A stretch of 64,000 nucleotides of DNA, taken from contig JAVKFY010000081.1 in the NCBI GenBank assembly GCA_040223615.1, forward strand, positions 1 to 64,000, in the 5' to 3' direction. Shown here in pieces: positions 1 through 8,690 of the stretch. Source of the DNA: JAVKFY01 sp040223615. GTDB lineage: Bacteria; Pseudomonadota; Alphaproteobacteria; GCA-2731375. The notes under the pieces are model-generated. The model was not told the origin of the DNA. It worked only from the letters and a program-made list of their open reading frames with translations, and did not search any database. The number at the start of each line of letters is the position of its first letter. Positions within the stretch are counted from its first letter, which is position 1. The position numbers and the translations under genes are program-made.

Positions 1-613
1 CGGCCGGCGCGTCGCCGTGCACCACCTCGCCGACGACGCGCACCATTCCGCTGGCCAGCGCCGCCAGGGCGGCCGGGTAGAGCTTGTGCTCGGCGGTCAG
101 GATGCGCGCGGCCAGCGTCGCCGGCGTGTCGTCGCCGGCGACCGGCACGGCCGCCTGGCCGACAATCGGGCCGGCGTCCATGTCCGCGCGCACGATGTGC
201 ACGGTGCAGCCGGTGATGCGCACGCCGGCCTCCAGCGCCCGCTCGTGCACGTGCAGCCCCTTGAAGGCCGGCAGCAGCGAGGGGTGGATGTTGAGAATGC
301 GATCGCGCCAGCGGTCGACGAACCCGGCGGTCAGCAGCCGCATGAAGCCGGCCAGGCAGATCAGTTCCACCTTGGATTCGGACAGCCGTTCGTGCAGTGC
401 GGCCTCGAAGCTTTCCCGGTCGGCATAGGCACGGTGGCTGATCACGGCGGTTTCGACACCGGCCTCGCGCGCCTTTGCGAGCCCCGGCGCGTCGGCGATG
501 TTGGACAGCACCAGCACGACCTCGGCCGGATAGTCCGCCGCCTTTGCGGCTTGCAGCAGCGAGGCCATGTTCGAGCCGCGCCCTGAGATCAGCACCGCCA
601 CCCGTCGCTTCAT
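1..613 (-). CDS. purN: phosphoribosylglycinamide formyltransferase, PurN (3' end cut by window)
   Basis: Transfers a formyl group from 10-formyl-THF to GAR in step three of de novo purine synthesis, in the cytoplasm. I translated the minus strand from the ATG at 613. The N-terminus reads VAVLISGRGSNMASLL, the phosphate-binding start of the family. Later come the catalytic NIHPSLLP segment with its Asn and His and the conserved ITGCTVHIV stretch. About 204 codons are present, so only the C-terminal end is missing. The start overlaps the purM stop as ATGA, so the two are translated together. Identification is by motif and by the purM neighbour. Confidence 0.95.
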   Translation of the reverse strand, partial: MKRRVAVLISGRGSNMASLLQAAKAADYPAEVVLVLSNIADAPGLAKAREAGVETAVISHRAYADRESFEAALHERLSESKVELICLAGFMRLLTAGFVDRWRDRILNIHPSLLPAFKGLHVHERALEAGVRITGCTVHIVRADMDAGPIVGQAAVPVAGDDTPATLAARILTAEHKLYPAALAALASGMVRVVGEVVHGDAPA

Positions 614-1665
614 GCGAACGCGAAGTCCTTCAGATGCACCGCCGATGGCCCGTCGCCGGCCACGATCCGCCCGATCGCCGGCGCCGGCTCGCCCAGCGCC
701 TCGGTCACGATTCCGGCGTCTTCGGCGGCCACCACCACCGCCATGCCGATGCCGCAGTTGAAGGTGCGCGCCATCTCCGCCGGCGCGACCGGGCCGATCC
801 GCGCCAGCCAGTCGAACACCGCCGGCTTGTCCCAGGCGGTGCCGTCGATTTCCACGTCCAGGCCGTCCGGTACCACGCGCGGAATGTTCTCCAGCAGGCC
901 GCCGCCGGTGATGTGGGCCAGGCCCTTGACTTTGCCGGTAGCGACGGCGGCGAGGCAGGCGTTGACGTAAAGCGCTGTAGGCCGCAGCAGCGCCTCGCCC
1001 AGGTTCAACGATGTATCGAACGGGGCGGGCTCGTCCAACCGCAGGCCGCGGTCGGCGACCAGCCGGCGCACTAGCGAGAATCCGTTGGAATGGACGCCGC
1101 TTGACGCCAGCCCGAGCACCACGTCGCCGGTGGCGATGGTCTCGCCGGTCAGCAGGCCGCCGCGCTCCACCGCGCCGACGGCGAAGCCGGCCAGGTCGTA
1201 GTCGTCGCCCTCGTAGAGCCCCGGCATCTCCGCCGTCTCGCCGCCGAGCAGGGCGCAGCCGATCTCGCCGCAGGCCCGCGCGATGCCGCCGACGATGGCC
1301 ACGCCGATCTCCTGGTCCAGCTTGCCGGTGGCGTAGTAATCCAGGAAAAACAACGGCTTGGCGCCGGCGACGACGAGGTCGTTGACGCACATCGCGACCA
1401 GGTCCTGGCCCACGCCGTCATGCCAGCCGGCCTCGATGGCGAGCTTCAACTTGGTCCCGACCCCGTCGGTGGCGGCGAGCAGCAGCGGGTCGTCGAAGCC
1501 GGCCGCCTTGGGATCGAAGATCCCGGCGAAGCCGCCGATGCCGCCGACCACGCCCGGCCCATGGGTCGCCTTCGCCAGCCCGGAAATGGCCCGCACGAAA
1601 GCATTGCCGGCGGCAATGTCGACACCCGCCTGTCGATACGTGTAATGATTGCCCGAGTGAGCCAA
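610..1665 (-). CDS. purM: phosphoribosylformylglycinamidine cyclo-ligase (AIR synthetase)
   Basis: Closes the imidazole ring, turning FGAM and ATP into AIR in purine synthesis. The protein has the typical N-terminus YRQAGVDIAAGNAFV, then GGFAGIFD, the DGVGTKLKLA loop, a DLVVAGAKPLFFLDYYATG segment and the glycine-rich ITGGGLLENIPRV stretch. The longest frame starts at an ATG at 1731, but its first 22 residues do not resemble the family and would overlap the divergent gene at 1702. A TTG at 1665 gives a 351-residue protein of normal length, so I prefer it, although no clear ribosome-binding site precedes it. It overlaps purN downstream by 4 bases. Confidence 0.9.
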   Translation of the reverse strand: MAHSGNHYTYRQAGVDIAAGNAFVRAISGLAKATHGPGVVGGIGGFAGIFDPKAAGFDDPLLLAATDGVGTKLKLAIEAGWHDGVGQDLVAMCVNDLVVAGAKPLFFLDYYATGKLDQEIGVAIVGGIARACGEIGCALLGGETAEMPGLYEGDDYDLAGFAVGAVERGGLLTGETIATGDVVLGLASSGVHSNGFSLVRRLVADRGLRLDEPAPFDTSLNLGEALLRPTALYVNACLAAVATGKVKGLAHITGGGLLENIPRVVPDGLDVEIDGTAWDKPAVFDWLARIGPVAPAEMARTFNCGIGMAVVVAAEDAGIVTEALGEPAPAIGRIVAGDGPSAVHLKDFAFA

Positions 1666-1701
1666 AGCGGCACGACGATACTCGATCCAGGGGCCATTGC
1701 A

Positions 1702-2925
1702 ATGCGCGCGCGGCTGCGGCGGCAATGTCATATTGCCGCGCCTGTCTTCCTGCTTTTACTGCTGCTCACGATGGCGCCTGAGGCGCTGGCGCAGGGCCGG
1801 GGCGATCCGTTCACCGTGCGCGGTGTCGAGGTCGACGAGAGCGCCAACTCGGTGACGCAGGCGCGTGACCGCGCGCTGCTGGTCGGCCAGCGCCGCGCGC
1901 TGGATCGGTTGCTGCGCCGCCTGGTCGTGGCCGCCGACGTGGAGCGTCTGCCACGGTTGCCGAACAACGAGATGCTGCGTCTGGTCGAGGCCATCCAGGT
2001 GGCCAGCGAGAAGAGTTCGGCGACGCGCTACATCGCCGAATTGATCGTCAGCTTCCGCAAGGACCGGGTGCGCGCGCTGCTGCGCGCCAACGACGTCCGC
2101 TTCGCCGAGACCCGGGCGAAACCGGCGCTGATCCTGCCGGTGCTGGAGGAGGGCGGCGAACGGCTGCTGTTCGACGACGCCAACCCCTGGCGCGAAGCCT
2201 GGCTGGCGGAGCCGGCGGCGGCCGAGAGCCTGATGCCGCTGATGCTGCCGTTGGGTGACCTCGCCGATGTCGCCACCATCGGCCCGAACGATGCCGCCTT
2301 CGGCGACGAGCGCCGTATCGGCCAGATGGCGACGCGTTACGAGGTCGACGGTGTGTTGGTAGTTTTGGCCCGGCTGGGCCGCGACTTTGCCGCTGACCGT
2401 CCGACCCTGGATATCAGCCTGCGGCGCTATGGCGGGGTCGGCGCGCGGGTCATGGTCGACAAGTTCGAGGCCGAACCGGGCGAGACCGTCGAGGCGCTGA
2501 TGGCGCGCGCGGTCACCGCGCTGGTCGCCGGACTGGAGGAAGACTGGAAGCAGGAGACGGCGTCGGCGCGCGGCGTCGAACAGCGGCTGTCGGTCCAGGT
2601 GCCGCTGGTCGACTTCCAGGACTGGCTGACCATCCGTCAGCGGCTGTTGCGCAATGCGATGGTGCGCCGGGTCGAAATTCTGTCGATCCGCAAGAGCGAT
2701 GCGCAACTGGCGCTCGACTACGAGGGTCTGCCATCGCAGTTGCAGGTGGCGCTGGCGCAGGACGACCTGGAACTGCGCGAACAGGATGGCTTCTGGCTGC
2801 TGGGTCAGCGTGGCCGGCTGCCGGGCATCGCCGCCCAGGACGTGCCGACGCCGGCGGACGCGGTGCTGCCCAGCGACGCGGCCAAGCCCGCGCTCGAACC
2901 GCCCGCCAAGCCGGCGGCGGAGTGA
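1702..2925 (+). CDS. DUF2066 domain-containing exported protein
   Basis: A 407-residue protein of unknown function. It begins with a basic n-region (MRARLRRQ), a hydrophobic run (APVFLLLLLL) and an Ala-rich cleavage site near residue 29 (EALAQG), so it is probably exported to the periplasm. The following stretch (FTVRGVEVDESANSVTQAR, ALDRLLRRL, YIAELIVSFRKDRVRALL) is typical of the DUF2066 family seen upstream of pgsA and hdaA in alphaproteobacteria. The C-terminus is Pro/Ala-rich. Its stop overlaps the GTG start of the next gene. It is divergent from purM with almost no space between. The frame continues upstream, but only the ATG at 1702 gives a sensible signal peptide. Confidence 0.8.
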   Translation: MRARLRRQCHIAAPVFLLLLLLTMAPEALAQGRGDPFTVRGVEVDESANSVTQARDRALLVGQRRALDRLLRRLVVAADVERLPRLPNNEMLRLVEAIQVASEKSSATRYIAELIVSFRKDRVRALLRANDVRFAETRAKPALILPVLEEGGERLLFDDANPWREAWLAEPAAAESLMPLMLPLGDLADVATIGPNDAAFGDERRIGQMATRYEVDGVLVVLARLGRDFAADRPTLDISLRRYGGVGARVMVDKFEAEPGETVEALMARAVTALVAGLEEDWKQETASARGVEQRLSVQVPLVDFQDWLTIRQRLLRNAMVRRVEILSIRKSDAQLALDYEGLPSQLQVALAQDDLELREQDGFWLLGQRGRLPGIAAQDVPTPADAVLPSDAAKPALEPPAKPAAE

Positions 2926-3470
2926 ACCTGCCCAATCTTATCAGCCTGGCGCGCCTGCTGTCGGTGCCGGCGATCGTCTGGCTGATCATTGAAAGCCACT
3001 GGCTGGCCGCTTTCGCGCTGTTCGCCGTCGCCGGCCTGTCGGACGCGGTCGATGGCGCCATTGCCCGGCGGTTCGGCCGCCAGACCACGCTCGGCACCTA
3101 TCTCGACCCGCTCGCCGACAAGGCGCTGCTGGTTGCCGTCTATGTCACCCTGGCGGCGGTCGACCGGCTGGCGAGCTGGCTGGCGATCCTGGTGCTGAGC
3201 CGCGACGTGCTGATCGTCGGCGGGATCCTGGTGGCGCAACTCTTCGCCGTGCGCATCGAGGCGCGGCCGTCGATGCTGTCGAAGCTCAACACCGGGCTGC
3301 AGATCGTGCTCGCCGCGGCCGTCCTGGCGGCGATTGCCTTGCAGGTCGAGTTGCTGGCCGATGTGGTTGTCTGGCTGATCTGGGCGGTCGCTGCCTCGAC
3401 GGTGGCATCCGGGATCGGCTACGCCATGCTATGGATGCATCGGATGAGCCACGCCGAGGAGGCACGATGA
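2922..3470 (+). CDS. CDP-alcohol phosphatidyltransferase family protein
   Basis: Integral membrane enzyme that joins a CDP-diacylglycerol-derived phosphatidyl group to an alcohol. The CDP-alcohol signature is visible at residues 40-70: SDAVDGAIARRFG followed by GTYLDPLADK, fitting D-x2-DG-x2-AR-x8-G-x3-D-x3-D. It has 182 residues with about five hydrophobic segments, the usual size for PgsA-like enzymes. Phosphatidylglycerophosphate or cardiolipin synthesis is likely, but the alcohol acceptor cannot be read from sequence. GTG start overlapping the previous TGA, and its own stop overlaps the next ATG, so it sits inside a cotranslated run. Confidence 0.85.
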   Translation: MNLPNLISLARLLSVPAIVWLIIESHWLAAFALFAVAGLSDAVDGAIARRFGRQTTLGTYLDPLADKALLVAVYVTLAAVDRLASWLAILVLSRDVLIVGGILVAQLFAVRIEARPSMLSKLNTGLQIVLAAAVLAAIALQVELLADVVVWLIWAVAASTVASGIGYAMLWMHRMSHAEEAR

Positions 3471-4558
3471 CCGCGCGGCAGCAACTCACCTACTGGCTGA
3501 TCGGCCTGGTGGTCGCCGGCGTGCTGATTTACCTGCTGCGCGCGGTACTGGCGCCGTTTATCGCCGGAATCGGCGTCGCCTACCTGCTCGACCCGCTGGC
3601 CGACCGGCTGGAGAAGCTGAAATTCCCGCGCTGGCTCGCCACCATCGTGGTGCTGGCGTCGTTCTTTCTCAGCTTCGCCATCGTGTTGCTGTTGCTGCTG
3701 CCGCTGCTGCAGAGCCAAGTCTTCGGGCTGGTCGAACACCTGACCGGCTACGTCGCCGACTCGCGCGAGGCGCTGAGTCAGACACTTATCCAGTTTTCCG
3801 AGCGCTTCAACGTCGACGTCGGCGAGGACCTGAAGCAGGCGATCCGCAACTTCGCCAAGGACGGTGTGGCGATGATCGGCAACCTGCTCGGCGGCCTCTG
3901 GCAGGGCGGCCTGGCCCTGGTCAACCTGCTGTCCCTGCTGGTGATCACGCCGGTGGTGGCGTTCTACCTGCTGCGCGATTTCGACCGCATCGTCGCCGCT
4001 ATCGATGGCTGGCTGCCGCGCCAGCACGCGCCGACGGTGCGCCGCCTGGCCGGCGAGATCGACCAGCGCATGGCCGGTTTCGTGCGCGGGCAGGGCAGCG
4101 TCTGTCTGGTGCTGGGCGCCTTCTACGCGATCTCGCTGTCGATCGCCGGGTTGGAGTTCGGCCTGGTGATCGGCCTGGTGAGCGGCATCCTCTCGTTCAT
4201 ACCCTTCGTCGGCTCGGCCATCGGCCTACTGCTGTCGATGGTCACCGCGTTCACGCAGTTCTGGCCCGACCTGGTGCCGATCGGCATCGTGCTGGCGATC
4301 TTCGTCGTCGGCCAGTTCATGGAAGGCAACGTGCTGACGCCGCGGCTGCTCGGCGACCGTATCGGGCTGCATCCGGTGTGGGTGATGTTCGCGCTGCTGG
4401 CCGGCGGCGTGCTGGCCGGCTTTGTCGGCGTCTTGCTGGCGGTGCCGGTGGCCGCCGCCGCGGGCGTGCTGGTGCGGTTCTTCCTGGAGCAGTATCTCGG
4501 TAGCCGGCTCTACGACATGAAACCGCCGCCGACATCCGAACCGCCCGCCGACCCATGA
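3467..4558 (+). CDS. AI-2E family transporter / PerM-like permease
   Basis: A 363-residue polytopic inner-membrane protein of the AI-2E transporter (PerM, UPF0118) family. Hydrophobic segments are grouped at the N-terminus (residues about 8-30 and 55-80) and C-terminal half, separated by an amphipathic region. The family signatures GIGVAYLLDPLADRLE near the start and SFIPFVGSAIG and VLTPRLLGDRIGLHPVWVMFALLAGG later are clear. The substrate is unknown; family members export small molecules or ions, and AI-2 itself is not implied. The ATG at 3467 is preceded by GAGGAGG and overlaps the upstream stop. Confidence 0.85.
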   Translation: MTARQQLTYWLIGLVVAGVLIYLLRAVLAPFIAGIGVAYLLDPLADRLEKLKFPRWLATIVVLASFFLSFAIVLLLLLPLLQSQVFGLVEHLTGYVADSREALSQTLIQFSERFNVDVGEDLKQAIRNFAKDGVAMIGNLLGGLWQGGLALVNLLSLLVITPVVAFYLLRDFDRIVAAIDGWLPRQHAPTVRRLAGEIDQRMAGFVRGQGSVCLVLGAFYAISLSIAGLEFGLVIGLVSGILSFIPFVGSAIGLLLSMVTAFTQFWPDLVPIGIVLAIFVVGQFMEGNVLTPRLLGDRIGLHPVWVMFALLAGGVLAGFVGVLLAVPVAAAAGVLVRFFLEQYLGSRLYDMKPPPTSEPPADP

Positions 4559-5238
4559 ACCGGGCCAGTTCGCAGCTGACTCTGCCGCTACCGACCCGGG
4601 CGGCGCTGGGCCGCGACGATTTCGTCATCGGCGAGGCCAACCGTGCCGCCGTGGCGTGGGTCGACCGCTGGCCGGACTGGCCGGCGCCAGCGTTGACCAT
4701 CCACGGCCCGCCGGCCTGCGGCAAGAGCCACCTGGCCACGGTCTGGCAGCTTCGTGCCGATGCCGTGCCGGTTGGCGACGTGGCGGCGCTGGTCGAGGCG
4801 TCCGACCTGCCGCCGGCGCTGCTGCTGGAGGCGGCCGACGACTACCTGGCATCGGCCGAGCCGGCGCCGCTGTTCCATCTCTACAACCGGCTGGCGGAGA
4901 CCGGGGGCCACCTGCTGTTGACCGCCCGGACGGCACCGTCGCGCTGGACCATCGACCTGCCGGACCTGCGGTCGCGGCTGGTCGCGGCGCCGGCGGTTGC
5001 GATCGGGGCGCCGGACGACGACCTGCTGGCAGCGCTGCTGGCCAAGCTGTTCGCCGATCGCCAGCTCAAGGTATCGGACGACGTGATATCGTACCTGTTG
5101 CCGCGCATCGATCGCTCCTTCGCGACCGCGCGCCGGTTGGTCGATCGGCTCGACGCGGCGGCCTTGCGGGCGCGGGCGCCGGTTACGGTGCCGCTGGCGC
5201 GCCGCGTGCTCGCCGACCTGGACAACGAAACAAGCTGA
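4555..5238 (+). CDS. hdaA: DnaA regulatory inactivator HdaA
   Basis: AAA+ relative of DnaA that, with the replication sliding clamp, stimulates hydrolysis of DnaA-bound ATP and prevents re-initiation. The N-terminus carries QLTLPLP, matching the clamp-binding motif of Hda proteins. A Walker A-like GPPACGKSHLA is near residue 50, and the C-terminal part has the short sensor/lid helices (RSFATARRLVDRLD). At 227 residues it lacks the DnaA DNA-binding domain, as expected. It overlaps the permease gene by 4 bases. In related genomes hdaA is usually followed directly by ppk; here two genes intervene. Confidence 0.9.
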   Translation: MNRASSQLTLPLPTRAALGRDDFVIGEANRAAVAWVDRWPDWPAPALTIHGPPACGKSHLATVWQLRADAVPVGDVAALVEASDLPPALLLEAADDYLASAEPAPLFHLYNRLAETGGHLLLTARTAPSRWTIDLPDLRSRLVAAPAVAIGAPDDDLLAALLAKLFADRQLKVSDDVISYLLPRIDRSFATARRLVDRLDAAALRARAPVTVPLARRVLADLDNETS

Positions 5239-5259
5239 GACGAAACGAGGGAGACGCAC

Positions 5260-6039
5260 ATGGATCTGGGCATTGCCGGCAAGTGGGCCATCGTCTGCGC
5301 CGCGAGCAAGGGATTGGGCCGCGGCTGCGCCGAGGCGCTGGCGAACGAGGGCGTGAACCTGATGCTGAACGCACGCAGCGCCGACGTCCTGGAAGCCACT
5401 GCCGACGAACTGCGCAAGCAGTATGACGTGGAAGTGAAGCCGGTGGCCTGCGACGTCACCACCGACGAGGGCCGCGCCCAGACCCTGGCCGCCTGTCCCG
5501 ATCCCGACATCCTGGTGACCAATGCCGGCGGTCCGCCGCGCGGCGATTTTCGCGAGTTCACGCCGGAACACTGGCAGAAGGCGGTGAACGACAACATGGT
5601 CACCCCGATCGAGCTGATCAAAGCCACCGTGGACGGCATGATCGAGCGCCGTTTCGGCCGCATCATCAACATCACCTCGCAGTCGGTGAAGCAGCCGATC
5701 GACGAGCTCTGCCTCTCCAATGGCGCCCGCGGCGGCCTGACCGGCTTTGTCGCCGGATTGTCACGCAAGACCGTCAAGTTCAACGTGACGATCAACAACC
5801 TGCTGCCCGGGCCGTTCGACACCGACCGGCTGCGCGCCGGCATCGCCTTCAACGCCCGCGAGGCGAACGTCCCGGCGGACCAGTTCGCCGACGATTTCGC
5901 GGCGATGAACCCCGCCGGCCGGTTCGGCAATTCGGAGGAGTTCGGTAAGGTCTGCGCGTTTTACTGTTCGGTACATGCCGGCTATATGACCGGTCAGCAG
6001 ATTCTGATGGACGGCGGAGCCTACCGTGGGACGTTCTAG
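5260..6039 (+). CDS. SDR family oxidoreductase with degenerate catalytic motif
   Basis: Short-chain dehydrogenase/reductase, 259 residues, Rossmann fold. The nucleotide-binding loop is AASKGLGRG rather than TGxxxGIG, followed by the NAG-type motif (TNAGGPPRG) and the ITSQS serine. Where the catalytic Tyr-x3-Lys should be, the protein has LSNGARGG, so Tyr and Lys are replaced by a Ser-Asn-x-x-Arg-like pattern. This matches the 3-oxoacyl-ACP-reductase-like SDR subgroup known to lack a perfect tetrad. The C-terminus (GYMTGQQILMDGGAYRGTF) is typical. The substrate is unknown. The start has a good AGGGAG site. The end overlaps the next gene by 14 bases. Confidence 0.85.
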   Translation: MDLGIAGKWAIVCAASKGLGRGCAEALANEGVNLMLNARSADVLEATADELRKQYDVEVKPVACDVTTDEGRAQTLAACPDPDILVTNAGGPPRGDFREFTPEHWQKAVNDNMVTPIELIKATVDGMIERRFGRIINITSQSVKQPIDELCLSNGARGGLTGFVAGLSRKTVKFNVTINNLLPGPFDTDRLRAGIAFNAREANVPADQFADDFAAMNPAGRFGNSEEFGKVCAFYCSVHAGYMTGQQILMDGGAYRGTF

Positions 6040-6487
6040 CCTGATTGCCGTGCTGTTCGCGGGCGCGGCGGCATTGGTCGCCGGGCCGGCGCTGGCGGCC
6101 GACATTCTTGGCCGCTGGGCCACCGAGGAAGAAAAGAGCCACGTTGAAATCGTAACCTGCGCCGACGCGCCGGAAATGCTGTGCGGCACCATCGTCTGGC
6201 TGCGGGAGCCGAACGACGACGCCGGCCAGCCGAAGACCGACAGGAACAATCCCGACGAGGCCCTGCGCGGCCGCCCGATCATCGGCCTGCCGCTGCTCAG
6301 CGGGTTTATCGCCGGCCAGGAACCGAACGTCTGGGAAGACGGCAAGATCTACAATCCCGAGGATGGCGAGGTGTACAGCTGCGTCATGACCTTGATGGAG
6401 GACGGCAGTCTCGTGGTACGCGGCTATGTCGGCATCCCGTTGCTCGGCGAGAGCCAGGTCTGGACGCGGGTCCCCCGGGACAGTTAG
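6026..6487 (+). CDS. DUF2147 domain-containing exported protein
   Basis: Small secreted protein of 153 residues. A GTG start gives a signal peptide (residues 1-25, hydrophobic LIAVLFAGAAALVAGPALA, cleaved at ALAAD). The mature part begins DILGRWATEEE and continues with IVWLREPND, the conserved DUF2147 pattern of a small beta-barrel, lipocalin-like domain. Function is unknown; members are periplasmic. The start lies inside the SDR gene, so expression is probably coupled. Confidence 0.8.
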   Translation: MGRSSLIAVLFAGAAALVAGPALAADILGRWATEEEKSHVEIVTCADAPEMLCGTIVWLREPNDDAGQPKTDRNNPDEALRGRPIIGLPLLSGFIAGQEPNVWEDGKIYNPEDGEVYSCVMTLMEDGSLVVRGYVGIPLLGESQVWTRVPRDS

Positions 6488-6498
6488 GACAGCAGACG

Positions 6499-8664
6499 AT
6501 GGTGCTCGCGCAAACCCCCGACGTGAACGACGAGATCGACTCGATCCGCTTCTCGCGCTCGATCAGCGAGTACGGCACTGACACGCGATACATCAACCGC
6601 GAGCTGTCGTGGCTGTCGTTCAACTTGCGGGTGTTGAACGAGGCGTTCAACGAGGCCCATCCGCTGCTCGAGCGGCTGCGCTTCCTGTCGATCACCGCCG
6701 ACAATCTCGATGAGTTCTTCATGGTCCGCTACGCCGGCCTGCACGGTCAGGTTCTGGCCGGGGTGACGCAGCTCGCCGACGATGGCCTGACCGTGAGCCA
6801 GCAGATGGCGGCGATCGCCGAGGTCGCCGGCGAACTGGTCGCCGGCATCGGCCGCTGCTGGCAGCAACTGCTGGTCGATCTGTCCGCCACCGGCATCGTC
6901 GTGACCCAGCCGCGCGACCTCAGCCGGGAGGACACCGACTGGCTGCAGCAGCATTTCCAGGACGAGATCTTTCCGGTGCTGACGCCGCTGGCGATCGACC
7001 CGGCGCATCCGTTTCCGTTCATCCAGAACAAGGGCGTGGCGCTGGTGCTCCAGCTTCGCAGTACCAGCGACGACGAACTGATGCGCGCGCTGGTGCCGTT
7101 GCCGCCGCTGCTCGACCGCTTCATCCGGCTGCCCGGCAGCGAGTTGCGCTTCGTGCTGCTGGAGAACGTCATCGAGCTGTTCCTGGCACGCCTGTTCCCG
7201 GGCTATGAGGTGGTCAGCCGCGGCACCTTCCGGGTGATCCGCGACAGCGACATCGAGATCGAGGAAGAGGCGGAAGACCTGGTCCGCCTGTACCAGTCAG
7301 CGCTCAAGCGCCGCCGCCGCGGCGACGTGATCAGCCTGTGGGTCGACGCCCAGATGCCAGAGCCATTGCGCCGCTTCGTCGCCGACCGGCTCGACGTTCC
7401 GGTCCGCGACATCCTGGTGGTTGACGGCATCATGGGGCTGGCCGACGCCAACCAGCTCATCGTCGACGAGCGTCCGGACCTGAAGTTCTCGCCCTACACG
7501 CCGCGCTTTCCCGAGCGCGTGCGGGATTTCGGCGGCGATTGCTTCGCGGCGATCCGGCAGAAAGACTTCATCATCCACCACCCCTACGAGAGCTTCGACG
7601 TGGTGGTGCAGTTCATCGCCCAGGCGGCGGCCGACCCGCACGTCGTGGCGATCAAGCAGACGCTCTATCGCACCAACAACGACTCGCCGATCGTGCGCGC
7701 GCTGGTCAACGCGGCCGAGGCCGGCAAGTCGGTCACCGCCATGGTCGAGCTGAAGGCGCGCTTCGACGAGGAAGCCAACATCCGCTGGGCCCGCGAGCTG
7801 GAGCGCGCCGGCGTGCATGTGGTCTACGGCTTCGTCGACCTGAAGACCCACGCCAAGGTCTCGCTGGTGGTGCGTCGCGAGACCGGGGGCCTGCGCACCT
7901 ACGTGCATTTCGGCACCGGCAACTACCACCCGGTCAACGCCAAGATCTACACCGACCTCAGCTTCTTCACCGACGATCCGGCGATGGGTCGCGACGCGAT
8001 GGCGCTGTTCAACTCGCTGACCGGCTACGCGCGCCAGGACAGCTACGCCAAGCTGGTGGTCTCGCCGCGCGCGATGCGGGCCAAGCTGCTGGCGCTCATC
8101 GACGCGGAGATCGCCCACGTCGAGGCCGGCCGGCCGGGCGCGATCTGGGCCAAGCTGAACTCGCTGGTCGACACGCAAGTGATCGACGCGCTGTACCGCG
8201 CCTCGGCGGCCGGCGTGCAGATCGACCTGGTGATCCGCGGCATCTGCTGCCTGCGAGCCGGGGTGAAGGGCCTGTCGGACAATATCCGTGTGCGCTCGAT
8301 CATCGGTCGCTTCCTGGAACACAGCCGCATCGTCTGTTTCGGCAACGGCCATGACCTGCCGTCGCCGGACGCGCTGGTCTATATCTCGTCGGCCGACTGG
8401 ATGCCGCGCAATTTCGATCGCCGGGTGGAGGTGCTGGTGCCGCTGGAGAACCCGACCGTGCGCGCCCAGGTGCTGGACCAGATCATGATGGCCAACCTGA
8501 AGGACGAGGCCCAGACCTGGCAGATGCGTGCCGACGGCCACTACGAGCGCGTCCCCGACGACGGCGACGAGCCATTCAGCGCGCATGTCTACTTCATGAC
8601 CAACCCGAGCCTTTCGGGCCGCGGCAGCGCCATCAAGGGCCGCGCCGAGGCCGCCGCCGAGTAA
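6499..8664 (+). CDS. ppk1: polyphosphate kinase 1
   Basis: Reversibly polymerises the terminal phosphate of ATP into inorganic polyphosphate. The 721-residue protein shows the N-domain start RYINRELSWLSFNLRVLNEA, the head domain and the two phospholipase-D-like C-terminal domains. The autophosphorylated histidine region is visible as DLKTHAKVSL, with HFGTGNYHPVNAK after it and IRGICCLRAGVKGLSDNIRV further on. The frame is open well upstream, but the ATG at 6499 gives the standard family N-terminus. It lies 26 bases upstream of ppx, its functional antagonist, in a likely operon. Confidence 0.96.
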   Translation: MVLAQTPDVNDEIDSIRFSRSISEYGTDTRYINRELSWLSFNLRVLNEAFNEAHPLLERLRFLSITADNLDEFFMVRYAGLHGQVLAGVTQLADDGLTVSQQMAAIAEVAGELVAGIGRCWQQLLVDLSATGIVVTQPRDLSREDTDWLQQHFQDEIFPVLTPLAIDPAHPFPFIQNKGVALVLQLRSTSDDELMRALVPLPPLLDRFIRLPGSELRFVLLENVIELFLARLFPGYEVVSRGTFRVIRDSDIEIEEEAEDLVRLYQSALKRRRRGDVISLWVDAQMPEPLRRFVADRLDVPVRDILVVDGIMGLADANQLIVDERPDLKFSPYTPRFPERVRDFGGDCFAAIRQKDFIIHHPYESFDVVVQFIAQAAADPHVVAIKQTLYRTNNDSPIVRALVNAAEAGKSVTAMVELKARFDEEANIRWARELERAGVHVVYGFVDLKTHAKVSLVVRRETGGLRTYVHFGTGNYHPVNAKIYTDLSFFTDDPAMGRDAMALFNSLTGYARQDSYAKLVVSPRAMRAKLLALIDAEIAHVEAGRPGAIWAKLNSLVDTQVIDALYRASAAGVQIDLVIRGICCLRAGVKGLSDNIRVRSIIGRFLEHSRIVCFGNGHDLPSPDALVYISSADWMPRNFDRRVEVLVPLENPTVRAQVLDQIMMANLKDEAQTWQMRADGHYERVPDDGDEPFSAHVYFMTNPSLSGRGSAIKGRAEAAAE

Positions 8665-8690
8665 CGCAGCAGAAAAGCCGGATCTCCGTC

